A stretch of DNA of 64,000 nucleotides from Deltaproteobacteria bacterium (lineage in GTDB: Bacteria; Myxococcota_C; UBA6777), in assembly GCA_006226375.1 (NCBI GenBank), contig SBHC01000010.1, forward strand, positions 48,492 through 112,491, read 5' to 3'. The translations under genes and the position numbers were made by a program. This document shows, in pieces, positions 27,529 to 36,343 of the stretch. Under the pieces are notes generated by a model. The model ran no database searches, had not been told where the DNA came from, and saw only the letters and a list, made by a program, of their open reading frames with translations. Each line of letters begins with the position of its first letter. Position 1 is the stretch's first letter.

Positions 27529-27744
27529 AACATTTGGCTCAACAGCTTGGGGTTACAGAATCGACACACAGAGGCCATTACCTCTTGGGTCACAGCAACA
27601 GAAGACCCTCACACCCAACCAAGGCATGAGGCTCCAACATGCTCTTCACATGTTAAAAATGGAGAAACGGCTCACTTGCTCCAATCCTGAAGAATGAATT
27701 CATGAGAGCTGAAACTTCATCCGGTTCAACTCTCGGAGAAGAAG

Positions 27745-30570
27745 TCAGGCTTTGTCTTTGCCAGGAAGAGGGTACGTGACCACTCGGAATCCTGTGTTGT
27801 ACGAGCGCCCACCGTCCTGACGAGGAACACGGTTGCCAATACGTATCGCAGGTTCATTGGAAGCAATCCACCCTCCCCCGCGCTGAATCACTGTCTGCTT
27901 CGGGTCTTGGGTCATGGCGTCCACTTCATCTTGGGAGTACGACAGCGTCCACTCGCTGATGGTCCCGACCATATCGCAGACTCCGTACGGAGAACGGTCG
28001 CGAGGAAAAGTCCCTACGGGTTCGGCCTGCAGCTCTTCGGGTTCGCGAGAGCGACCCATCTTGCAATAAGTCGCTTCAAATTGGCTGCCCCAAGGATAAA
28101 TGCGTCGGTCGTCACCAGCAGCCGCTTTTTCCCACTGCTGCTCTGTGGGCAACGTAATTCGACGACCTTCCTTCTCCGAGCGCCAACGACAATACCGAAC
28201 CGCATCAAACCAACTCACCCCAAGAATGGGCAGGTTCCATTCGTGCCCTGCTCCTTCCAGATAACGCTTTACAATAGGACCATGAAAGAGCGTTCCCCAG
28301 TTGGGAATGTAAGACTCATCTTCCGCAAGACGAGCGTACTTCTCACCGTCGGCTTGAGGAACCATGCTCTCGGCGAGTTCGGGATCTTGTTGATGAACCT
28401 CGTTGAGGAACGCAAGATACTCCCGGAATGTGACGGGATACGTTGCGATAAGGAAGTCATCGAGGGGAACCAACTCCAACGGCAAGCCCATGGGTGCTTC
28501 CGGATCTCCTCCGAAGGGGAAAGACCCACCTGGAATGAGGATGTAACCCTCTCCCAGTTGCTCTTCTCGAAACAGTCGAACGTGGGCAGAACGTTCTTCG
28601 CAGCGGCTCAAACAAACGGGATAACGTACGGTTTGAAAGCCTTCGTGCTCCAACTCAAGAAGGTACGAGCCCATCGCAAGAGGAACCTCAACAGGAGTCT
28701 TGGCTTCCAGGGCGACAGGCTTGGGGACAAGATGACAATCTTCCTCTTCGTACCGAAACAACCGAATGTTTGCCCCAGTTGGCTCGGATGTCAGTTGAAG
28801 AGTTCCGTCTCCCTTAAGCAGCGCTGCGTAGGTCCCATCGTCGTAAGACGCGACGGCTTCTGCGTAAAACAATTGTTGCAAATCATCGTGCTGTTGCTCA
28901 GCTTCTAGAAGCTTGCTCCAATACAGGTCGGCAAGACCTCGTCGAGCTTGGGGGTTTCTGGGTTCGTGCTCCAAGGCTTGCTCAAACGCCTTAATCGCCG
29001 CACGAAACAGCTTAATTCCCTCTTGGGTTGTTTGTTTCAGTTGCTCTTGGACGTCCCACAGTTCGCGTTTTTTCTCGACAGGATCCCACAGTTTCAGGCC
29101 TTTGGCTTTTTCTTCCAGGCTTTGCGCGAGCTCTTCCGCTTGTTGCAAGTTCTCTTTGTATTGGTTGGAGAGCTGGCGGGCTTCTTCGATTCGAGCTTCC
29201 GAAGCCATACGTCGGCGCTCTCTCTCCTTGGTACCGTCCAAGAACTCTTCCAGCCTGTCGTACACTTCTCGACAGGAGGCAAACCGCTCCTCTGGTTTTT
29301 TGGCGAGCATCTTCAAACAGATCTGTTCCAACTCTTCGGGAACGTCTGGATTCAGGGAACTCGGAGGCACAGGCTCCTTGTGTATGACAGACATCAGCAG
29401 CTGAAACATCAAATCCGAATGGAAAGGAAGCGCCTTGGTCAACACTTCGTACAGAATCACGCCCAGCGCGTACTGATCCACCTTGGGCGAAACGCTGCCC
29501 TGCTCAATGAGTTCGGGTGCCATGTAGGAGGGCGTCCCCTTGATGGCTTGCTCCGTTCCCCACGACTCTTTGTTCTTCAGCTTCAGGCTTGTCTCTTCAA
29601 AGACTTTCGCTACACCCCAGTCAATGATCAACACCTCACCAAACTGTCCCAGCAAGATGTTAGATGGTTTGATATCCCGGTGAACAACCCCCAAAGAGTG
29701 GGCGTATTCCAACCCCATGCAGACTTGCTGGAGGATCTTAACCATCTCCAAGATCGAGGTCTCTGCTTGGTAGATGGCCCAATCCAGATTGTTGGGAGGC
29801 AGCAAACGCATGGTGTAATACACGTCTCCACCCGGTAGCTCGCCGATTTCGTAGATGGGAACAATATTGGGATGTTCCAATTGCCCCGTCACACGGGCTT
29901 CATCAATCAATAGTTTGAGTTGTTTGGGAGAGACAGCCTTGGCTTCGTGAAGAGTCTTGCGAGCCACTTTGCGACCCAGGTTCTGGTCAAACACCTCCAC
30001 GACCGTACCCAAGCCACCTTTCCCTAGCTCTCGTCCCTCCTCGTACCTCTCATGGGGCAGAGCGATCGGTCGCCAGGAATTGTCTGACTTGCTTGGTGTG
30101 TGAACCTCATCATCGGAGAGCTTGTTGGATGGGGAGTTTTCCGGAGACGAAGAAGGACGCTCCCCAGGTCCTTCCGTCGATTTGAGCAAGCTCCGAGTCA
30201 CAAGAGAGTCAGACGAATGTTCGGCTTCCAACACATGCTGAAACACTTGCAAGTAAGGTCGAGCATCTTCCAGAGTCGATAAGGTTAATGTGTTGGGCTT
30301 CTCCCCCACAGGAAGCGGCTTGAATTTGTCCAGCGCTGCGAAGGCTTCGGCCTCACAGATCTCATCCCACTCCTCCTTGGCCATCCACTCCCGTCGAAAC
30401 CAGAGCTGACGCAGAGCAGCGAGCGGCTCTTGGGTCTTCGTCTGGTGAAGATGCTGCACGCTTTCGATGGCCTGCTCCGCGTTGAGGTACCCCAAATCGA
30501 GCGCAACAAAGACCCGGTACAGGTATTCATGTGTTGTTGAGTCACTCACAACTGGGGGATCTCCTTCCAT
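27745..30570 (-). CDS. Ser/Thr protein kinase fused to PEGA-like and FGE-sulfatase (SUMF1) domains
   Basis: 941 residues from ATG at 30570 (AAGGA 8 bases upstream); the longer frame to 30774 is rejected because it runs into the divergent promoter. Residues about 1-175 are unassigned. The kinase (about 176-450) has G-K-G-G-L-G-T-V, V-A-R-K (Lys205), H-R-D-I-K-P-S-N, D-W-G in place of DFG, and G-T-P-S-Y-M-A-P-E. A coiled coil follows (about 475-560), then a TPR-like piece, a PEGA-like beta domain and, from about 690, an FGE-sulfatase fold (Y-I-L-I-P-G-G-S-F-P-F-G-G-D). Kinase-FGE fusions occur in Myxococcota and Planctomycetes; the FGE part there is thought to bind ligand rather than oxidise cysteine (inference). 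No membrane helix seen. Confidence 0.9.
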   Translation of the reverse strand: MEGDPPVVSDSTTHEYLYRVFVALDLGYLNAEQAIESVQHLHQTKTQEPLAALRQLWFRREWMAKEEWDEICEAEAFAALDKFKPLPVGEKPNTLTLSTLEDARPYLQVFQHVLEAEHSSDSLVTRSLLKSTEGPGERPSSSPENSPSNKLSDDEVHTPSKSDNSWRPIALPHERYEEGRELGKGGLGTVVEVFDQNLGRKVARKTLHEAKAVSPKQLKLLIDEARVTGQLEHPNIVPIYEIGELPGGDVYYTMRLLPPNNLDWAIYQAETSILEMVKILQQVCMGLEYAHSLGVVHRDIKPSNILLGQFGEVLIIDWGVAKVFEETSLKLKNKESWGTEQAIKGTPSYMAPELIEQGSVSPKVDQYALGVILYEVLTKALPFHSDLMFQLLMSVIHKEPVPPSSLNPDVPEELEQICLKMLAKKPEERFASCREVYDRLEEFLDGTKERERRRMASEARIEEARQLSNQYKENLQQAEELAQSLEEKAKGLKLWDPVEKKRELWDVQEQLKQTTQEGIKLFRAAIKAFEQALEHEPRNPQARRGLADLYWSKLLEAEQQHDDLQQLFYAEAVASYDDGTYAALLKGDGTLQLTSEPTGANIRLFRYEEEDCHLVPKPVALEAKTPVEVPLAMGSYLLELEHEGFQTVRYPVCLSRCEERSAHVRLFREEQLGEGYILIPGGSFPFGGDPEAPMGLPLELVPLDDFLIATYPVTFREYLAFLNEVHQQDPELAESMVPQADGEKYARLAEDESYIPNWGTLFHGPIVKRYLEGAGHEWNLPILGVSWFDAVRYCRWRSEKEGRRITLPTEQQWEKAAAGDDRRIYPWGSQFEATYCKMGRSREPEELQAEPVGTFPRDRSPYGVCDMVGTISEWTLSYSQDEVDAMTQDPKQTVIQRGGGWIASNEPAIRIGNRVPRQDGGRSYNTGFRVVTYPLPGKDKA

Positions 30571-30814
30571 CACTCGCGTCCTTGCGAAGCCTTGCAATCC
30601 AAGCGAAACTATAGCAGACATGAAACCAGGAAGAAATGTCTTGTTCAGGCTGTCTACGATCCTGGACAGGCACACCATCTGAACCCAACCTTCTCTAGCA
30701 AGCAACCATTGTACTTTCATGAACCTTCGAGAACATACGCAAGAATCGCGACACAAAACGAACTTGGCCTGCACCTTGCATCAAGAGAAAGAAAGTCATT
30801 TGGCAAGGAGCACC

Positions 30815-32965
30815 ATGGACATGCAAGCAAAACAAGTACCACAAACCCAATACTTCCTGCGATGGGTGTTTGGCCTGTTTTGGGTGGTCTTTTTTACGTT
30901 AGCCTCTCCAGGTTGTTCAGGCTTGAATCCACAGCAGGAAGGAACCAACCCTGACGGAGGAGTCGCAGATTACACTCCACCTGCGATTGCCCCACCGGCC
31001 CTTCCTCCGGCAACCTTGCAGCAGCGAGCCTGTCCCGACAAGCTGGTGACCAAGACGAGCCTGTCCTTTACCAACACACCCTGCCAGAAAGACAGCCGAC
31101 AGTCTGCCTGCACAACGGGAGGCTGCCAGCCAAGCAAGGTTCCAACCACTGCATCCACGGCACCTTCGGGCTTCTTCAACGATTGCAGCAAACCTGAGAT
31201 TCTGTGTGTAGGTCCCCAAGGCGAAGTCAAAACCCTAACCGAAGCTTCGCAAAAAGTAGCCACCGAGAGCGCCATCACGACTGTTCTTGTGGCTCGTGGC
31301 GTCTACAACGAGAGCGTTACGTTCCAAAACGTCCAGCGGGCCTTACGAATCGTCGGCGAGTCCAACGACGCAGCAGACAAAGCCAAAGGAACTTGGCTCA
31401 TCGCGCCCAAGCCAACGGGAACGGCCGCCGATTATGCAGCGTTGCGCCTCGTGAACATGTCCGACGTTACCATTGAACGGATGGTCATATCTGGTCAAGG
31501 CAACGGTATTTACGCCGACAACTGTGTGAAGATTACCATCACCAACAACCATCACACAGTCAACCTTCGCGCTGGACTTTGGGTCAACAAAGGGCAAAAC
31601 GTCACAATCACCCAGAGTCGCTTTGTGAAGAACGGCGGCCAGCTCAACACTTCGGGAGCAACCCCCTACTGGCAAGATCTGGACTTTGGCATCAAGATCG
31701 TTGGTGTTCCCACAGTTGACTTGCGCGACAACGAAGTGTCGTCCAACGGCGCGGGTGGAGTCTGGATCTCCAGCGACAGCACCATCGGAATTACCATCAC
31801 CAACAACCACAGGATCGGAAGCGACGACAACATCGCCATCACCATCACCAACAACCACCGTACGACGCTGGAAGGAAACTTGATCCACCACAACGGTCCG
31901 GTGGGGATTGCAGGCTACCCAACCAAGTTAGCGTCTTGCCAATGTCCCCAAGGTTACTTCTGTGAAGGGGGAGCCTGTCACCTCGCTCTGGTTGACGACA
32001 CCAACGGCAAACAATCAGCCGTGGGATTGGGTCTTGTCCTCGCAGGACAAAGCCAGGCAACGCTACGTGGCAACAGCTTGTTTGGCAACGATACAGGGGG
32101 AATCTTGATTCACTCTGTAGGACAAGTCACTTTTCAGCACAACGCCCTGGAACGCAACGGGGTCCGACCCGAAACGTCGAATGTGCGCCTGGCAGACTAC
32201 GCGTTCCCTGCGTTGAAGATGGTCAGCGTCCGAGATACTGTAACTCTGGAAGGCAACCTCATTGTCGACAATGTAAAGTCAGGCGTTTCGATTCAGCAGA
32301 GCGCCAAGGCACAAAAGGGTCTCAGCGTCAAAGCCTCCAACAACCACCTGGGCGGCAACGGTCGCTTCCTAACAGGCGAACGAAACCCCGTAGGCAACGG
32401 GCTCATGCTCCTAGCATCGCAACAAGGCCCGGCCCTCTCGTTTGCCGCAGACAACAATGTGTTTCGCAACAACGGTCGAGCGGGCTTTGCCTCCGAAGGC
32501 TCCGTCAGCGGGCTGCTGCAAACCAACTTGTTCCAGAATCATCCCTTCCGAGGTGTGGTGGTGCTCGACACAGGCAACGCGCAAACGCAGATTAGGCTTG
32601 CGGGCAATACCATCGATGGAGCCCGTGGTTTCGGAGTTCAGGTGTACGGAGGTGGTGCGGTGGTGCAAATCGCAGAGAACGCAATCCAGGGCATCCAGCC
32701 CGTTCAACAAACCGGGACCAACCTGGAGGCTGACGCCATTGGCCTCACCAACCTGACAAGCAAAGCCACCGTGGAGAAGAACTTAATGACCAACAACACC
32801 CGCGTGGGTCTGCTCCTCGACAACACGGCTGCGGAGGTCAGCAACAACGCCATCCAAGGCAGCCAATATGCGGTGATTACCCAGAAGGGAGCGTCTGTCA
32901 CAGGCACCGACCAACCCCTGGCTCAAACCCCAGCCCAGCCGCTTCCCAACACCAAGACACCGTAG
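30815..32965 (+). CDS. Right-handed parallel beta-helix lipoprotein
   Basis: 716 residues from ATG at 30815, with AAGGAG 4 bases upstream. A lipoprotein signal is present (F-T-L-A-S-P-G-C). After a Cys-rich linker, the protein has NosD/pectate-lyase-like beta-helix coils with recurring asparagine ladders (G-N-x-I-x-x-N, for example L-E-G-N-L-I-H-H-N and L-R-G-N-S-L-F-G-N-D). Such folds bind or cleave polysaccharides at the cell surface. Three copies of I-T-I-T-N-N-H, encoded by almost identical DNA (31532-31551, 31790-31809, 31841-31857), break the coil pattern. It converges on the sigma54 regulator. Confidence 0.8.
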   Translation: MDMQAKQVPQTQYFLRWVFGLFWVVFFTLASPGCSGLNPQQEGTNPDGGVADYTPPAIAPPALPPATLQQRACPDKLVTKTSLSFTNTPCQKDSRQSACTTGGCQPSKVPTTASTAPSGFFNDCSKPEILCVGPQGEVKTLTEASQKVATESAITTVLVARGVYNESVTFQNVQRALRIVGESNDAADKAKGTWLIAPKPTGTAADYAALRLVNMSDVTIERMVISGQGNGIYADNCVKITITNNHHTVNLRAGLWVNKGQNVTITQSRFVKNGGQLNTSGATPYWQDLDFGIKIVGVPTVDLRDNEVSSNGAGGVWISSDSTIGITITNNHRIGSDDNIAITITNNHRTTLEGNLIHHNGPVGIAGYPTKLASCQCPQGYFCEGGACHLALVDDTNGKQSAVGLGLVLAGQSQATLRGNSLFGNDTGGILIHSVGQVTFQHNALERNGVRPETSNVRLADYAFPALKMVSVRDTVTLEGNLIVDNVKSGVSIQQSAKAQKGLSVKASNNHLGGNGRFLTGERNPVGNGLMLLASQQGPALSFAADNNVFRNNGRAGFASEGSVSGLLQTNLFQNHPFRGVVVLDTGNAQTQIRLAGNTIDGARGFGVQVYGGGAVVQIAENAIQGIQPVQQTGTNLEADAIGLTNLTSKATVEKNLMTNNTRVGLLLDNTAAEVSNNAIQGSQYAVITQKGASVTGTDQPLAQTPAQPLPNTKTP

Positions 32966-32992
32966 CCTCTCAACCACCCAAGAGGGCCAAAC

Positions 32993-34402
32993 TCAGTCAC
33001 GGTTGATCCCGTACTTTTTGATTCGATTGTAAAGCCAGGCCCGGGAGATCTGGAGAAGGTCGGCCGTTCCGTTGATGTCCCACCCGGTCTTTTCAAGGGT
33101 TGCTGCGATCATGTCACGCTCCATCTCCGCCACGACTTTTTTAAGCGCGATCGGCTTTTCACCGGGCCCAGGCACCTGAAGGGAGGTTCCATACGGCAAC
33201 GTATCTTGTTTGTTTCCCCGAGCCGCAGGACTCTCTTGCATGGAAGGTAACATCAACGTTTCGGGCGTGATGACGCTCTCGTCCATAAACGCCAGAGCAC
33301 GATCCAAGGCATTCCGAAGCTGACGAACGTTGCCCGGCCAGTTGTAATGTTGCAGAGTCTTGAGCGCATCAGGCGACAACTCCACCAGCTGCTCGGGTGA
33401 CATATCCATCAACAACCGCTGAGCGAGCAGCGGAACATCTTCAGCCCGCTCACGCAAAGGAGGAATCTCTAGCTCCACCACCGCCAAACGGTAGTAAAGG
33501 TCTTCACGAAACCTGCCAGCCTCGACCTCTTGTTTGAGGTCGCGGTGTGTCGCGGTGAGCAGCCGGAAGTCTGCCTGAATGTCAGCGCTACCGGACAACC
33601 GACGAAGTTGCTTTCGCTCCACCACATCCAGCAACTTCGGCTGCAACTCCAAAGGAAGCTCCGCGATTTCGTCCAGAAACAAGGTACCCCCGTGGGCTTG
33701 CTCAAAGAACCCTTTGTGTTGGTGTGTGGCACCTGTGAACGCACCTTTTTCGTAACCAAACAAGGAGGACTCAATCAAGCTCGCAGGTAACGCACCGCAG
33801 TTGACAGACACAAACGGTTTTCCTTGGCGGGGACTCAGTTCATGGATGGCGTTGGCAACCGTAGTCTTGCCCGTTCCTGTTTCCCCTGTAAGAAGGACCG
33901 CAATGTCACGACGAGACAGCCGATTGATGAGCGCAAAGATCTGACGCATCTTTTCGCTTCGCCCGACCAACAGGCCGCTCTCATCGTAGTGTTTGACCTC
34001 CAACTCTTGGAGATTGGAGTCGATGTGCAAGGCCAAAATAGACTCCCCCACCATCAACCGACAGTTGGAGGTAAGGCAAGCGTCATAGATCCGGTGACCC
34101 TCAAGAAAGATACCGTTGCGGCTGCTGAGATCCTGAATCCGCACACCATCCTCGGTTAAGGAGAGTTTGCAGTGTGTGCTGCTCACTCGACGATCGTCAG
34201 CGAGGACCAGGTCGCACCAGTCGCCTCGACCGATGTGCAAGATGTCGTGATCCAGGGTAAGTTTTGCGCCCAGATGAGGACCTTCTTCCACCACCAACGA
34301 CTGCGCCTTGGTCGACAGCATCTCGCGAAAGGCCACGCCCACCGGGGGTGACATCGCTAAAGTTCGCAAGACTTTTTCTTGTTTGGTTGACTCCGACTTC
34401 AT
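32993..34402 (-). CDS. FHA-domain sigma54-dependent transcriptional activator
   Basis: 469 residues from ATG at 34402 (GGGAG 6 bases upstream; several upstream in-frame ATGs lack this). Order: FHA domain (about 45-125; I-G-R-G-x-W-C-D, R-V-S-S-T-H-C, L-S-S-R-N-G) that reads phosphothreonine. An AAA+ domain follows (G-E-T-G-T-G-K-T Walker A, G-A-F-T-G-A for sigma54 contact, G-T-L-F-L-D-E-I Walker B), and then a Fis-type helix-turn-helix at the C-terminus. This is the common myxobacterial architecture in which a Ser/Thr kinase signal switches on sigma54 promoters; the kinase-FGE protein 2.4 kb away is a candidate signal source (inference). It diverges from the ECF sigma gene. Confidence 0.93.
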   Translation of the reverse strand: MKSESTKQEKVLRTLAMSPPVGVAFREMLSTKAQSLVVEEGPHLGAKLTLDHDILHIGRGDWCDLVLADDRRVSSTHCKLSLTEDGVRIQDLSSRNGIFLEGHRIYDACLTSNCRLMVGESILALHIDSNLQELEVKHYDESGLLVGRSEKMRQIFALINRLSRRDIAVLLTGETGTGKTTVANAIHELSPRQGKPFVSVNCGALPASLIESSLFGYEKGAFTGATHQHKGFFEQAHGGTLFLDEIAELPLELQPKLLDVVERKQLRRLSGSADIQADFRLLTATHRDLKQEVEAGRFREDLYYRLAVVELEIPPLRERAEDVPLLAQRLLMDMSPEQLVELSPDALKTLQHYNWPGNVRQLRNALDRALAFMDESVITPETLMLPSMQESPAARGNKQDTLPYGTSLQVPGPGEKPIALKKVVAEMERDMIAATLEKTGWDINGTADLLQISRAWLYNRIKKYGINRD

Positions 34403-34583
34403 ACCGCTCTCCCTGCCCATCATGTCGCATTTGTGCTTCATCATACGACTGATGAAACCTCCTGTCCAGGATCGTAGACGGATGTCAGCGATGCTAGACG
34501 GATCCGAGCGTCCACCAACCTCGCCCACCAAGCACAAAGAAGCAAGTCACTGAAATCACAAGACTCTATCGTTCTATCGATCT

Positions 34584-34599
34584 TGGTACACCGCTTGAT
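34584..34599 (+). promoter_or_regulatory. Possible sigma54 (-24/-12) promoter upstream of ECF sigma gene
   Basis: The sequence TGGTACACCGCTTGAT fits the -24/-12 pattern TGGYAYR-N4-TTGCW except for A in place of C in the -12 element. It lies 68 bp upstream of the ECF sigma factor ATG, in the spacer shared with the divergent sigma54 activator. Spacing between GG and the -12 G is right. The -12 mismatch makes this tentative. Confidence 0.35.
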
Positions 34600-34667
34600 A
34601 AAGGGAAGGAGTGAGTTGATGAGAATCTCCTCCCACTTGAAGGGAGCTTACCGATCAGAGGGTTACC

Positions 34668-35288
34668 ATGACGACAGTGGACAAGCAGCAAAAATCCGAT
34701 TGGGAGTTGGTACAAGAGGTTGTACAAAACCGGAACGATGAAGCCTTCCGTGTGCTCTATCGTAGATTCTCTCCCGAGATTCTCCGTCGTTTGTACCGCA
34801 TGCTCAACGACAAAGAAATGGCACCCGACGCGCTCCAGCAAGTGTTCTTGGAAGCCTACCGGTTTCTCGATAGCTACCGAGGAGACAGCCGGTTTGGAAG
34901 CTGGCTCCATCGAATTGCAGAGCGTGTAGTATACAGCCACAACCACAAAAATAAGCAAACCTACTCTTTGATGGAGCGGTGGGGACAATTGATCAAAGCC
35001 ATCGGTTGCACAAAAGTTGCTCAAGATCCCGAAAAAGATGTCTTTCGACAAGAATTGGTGGAAGGGATTGAAGAATGTCTGCAACAACTGACACCCACCA
35101 AGCGAGAAACCATCCTCCAATGTGACCTGGAAGGAAAAACCTACGATGAGCTGGCCGAAAACATGAACGTATCGGCTGGTACGATAGCCTCTCGACTTCA
35201 CCATGCTCGCAAAGAGCTTCGATATTTGCTCACACAGTACCTCCAGTCTCACAACCTCCACCTGGAAGAGTACTTCCAAACCGCTTGA
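34668..35288 (+). CDS. ECF-type RNA polymerase sigma factor
   Basis: 206 residues, AGAGGG just before the ATG. Region 2 is seen at about 22-90 (F-R-V-L-Y-R-R-F, D-A-L-Q-Q-V-F-L-E-A-Y-R, F-G-S-W-L-H-R-I-A). Region 4 is at about 140-195 (L-T-P-T-K-R-E-T-I-L-Q, Y-D-E-L-A-E-N-M-N-V-S-A-G-T-I-A-S-R-L-H-H-A-R-K). Regions 1 and 3 are absent, as in ECF sigmas. No anti-sigma gene follows; the downstream neighbour is convergent. Control could come from the divergent sigma54 activator through the -24/-12-like site in the spacer (inference). Confidence 0.93.
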   Translation: MTTVDKQQKSDWELVQEVVQNRNDEAFRVLYRRFSPEILRRLYRMLNDKEMAPDALQQVFLEAYRFLDSYRGDSRFGSWLHRIAERVVYSHNHKNKQTYSLMERWGQLIKAIGCTKVAQDPEKDVFRQELVEGIEECLQQLTPTKRETILQCDLEGKTYDELAENMNVSAGTIASRLHHARKELRYLLTQYLQSHNLHLEEYFQTA

Positions 35289-35398
35289 GCTGAGTCACCT
35301 GACAACGACGTCCAATCGGTGGACAGTTCGTCCACTTCCCAGCCATCATCTTCCAAACACGAGGTCTAACACCTCCTCTCACAGGTGAAGTGCGCGAA

Positions 35399-36142
35399 CT
35401 ACCCCACCCTTCGGTAAGCGCTCCCATCGTTCTCTCGAACAAAGAACCCATACTGAATCAAATACCTTCGCAGCGTGACGAAGTCGACGAAGGTCTGCGA
35501 AAGGACAGCGTTCACTTCTTTTTCCGTGTAGTCACGGCCTGTTTCAAACTTCGCGCTGATCAGCCGAAGGACCACAAGCTTCTTCTTCTCGCGGGCAGGA
35601 AATGTTTTCAGACGCCCCTCCTTGTCGAAGTAGCTTCTGCGAATCTTGTCCTGCTCCTTGTGGGTGACAGCGTAGCGTTCATCAATCATAGTGGCAGAGC
35701 GATGGGGCGCCACAAACGACTCTTCTTCATGGGCAGCTTCCACCAGCGACATTAAGGCGAGAAACACCCGAGCCTGCCGAGCCTTTTCCTTCAAGCGAAA
35801 GCGATGGTTCCGAACTGTGGATTGGGCAATGTCCAGGCTTGACGCGATGGTTGCGTCGCTACTCCCCGTCCCAAGCTTCTGGAGGATCAAAACCTGCGTT
35901 TCTGAAAGACCCGTGTGCTTCTTATGGAGACCCAACAAAAACTCCACCATGCTCTCGTGCTCGGCCCGAAGGTGCTCTTCGACTGCGCGACAAGCTTCCA
36001 AGAGCTTCTCCCCAACAGGATAAATCACCCCAACCTCAAACACTTCACCGCACTGCAAGCAGACATAACCAGACTCCTGCTCCACGTAACCTTTTGCCAG
36101 ATCGCTCCAGTCCGACTCCCAAAACAACTCTGATAGATCCAT
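35399..36142 (-). CDS. DUF2087-domain transcriptional regulator with LuxR-like HTH
   Basis: 247 residues. N-terminus has a C-x-x-C pair (Y-V-C-L-Q-C-G-E-V-F) that may be half of a zinc site. The centre carries a helix-turn-helix (L-S-E-T-Q-V-L-I-L-Q-K-L, A-S-S-L-D-I-A-Q-S-T-V-R-N-H-R-F-R-L-K-E-K-A) of LuxR/FixJ kind. The C-terminus matches DUF2087 (G-R-L-K-T-F-P-A-R-E-K-K-K, Y-T-E-K-E-V-N-A-V-L, F-V-D-F-V-T-L-R-R-Y-L-I). This order is known in LuxR-family regulators of unknown signal. It diverges from the M19-like dipeptidase gene, with a 201 bp A/T-rich spacer between. Confidence 0.83.
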   Translation of the reverse strand: MDLSELFWESDWSDLAKGYVEQESGYVCLQCGEVFEVGVIYPVGEKLLEACRAVEEHLRAEHESMVEFLLGLHKKHTGLSETQVLILQKLGTGSSDATIASSLDIAQSTVRNHRFRLKEKARQARVFLALMSLVEAAHEEESFVAPHRSATMIDERYAVTHKEQDKIRRSYFDKEGRLKTFPAREKKKLVVLRLISAKFETGRDYTEKEVNAVLSQTFVDFVTLRRYLIQYGFFVRENDGSAYRRVG

Positions 36143-36343
36143 CTTCGTTTCTCCTTCTCACAAAAAACTCAAACACAAGATCATTCTGTTTGCAAATATA
36201 CGAACCAAACAAAACATTGTTCAAATCGAATAAAAGTTCATCCAGTGAATTGGGTTCTCTTGTTCTGCAACGTGTGATTTGGTACGGTGTGCGGAGAGAA
36301 AAGTAGGAAGGATTGTCGCGCACCATTCAGGGAGACCGATTGT

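Noticed and set aside
3280..27547. Shared 12-mer GGCTCAACAGCT upstream of the MBOAT gene and of the hexapeptide acyltransferase gene
   Set aside because: Many 12-mers are expected to occur twice by chance in 64 kb; no other shared features.
32966..32985. CCTCT/AGAGG stem between the convergent beta-helix and sigma54-regulator genes
   Set aside because: Five pairs, long loop and no U-tract; too weak to call a terminator.
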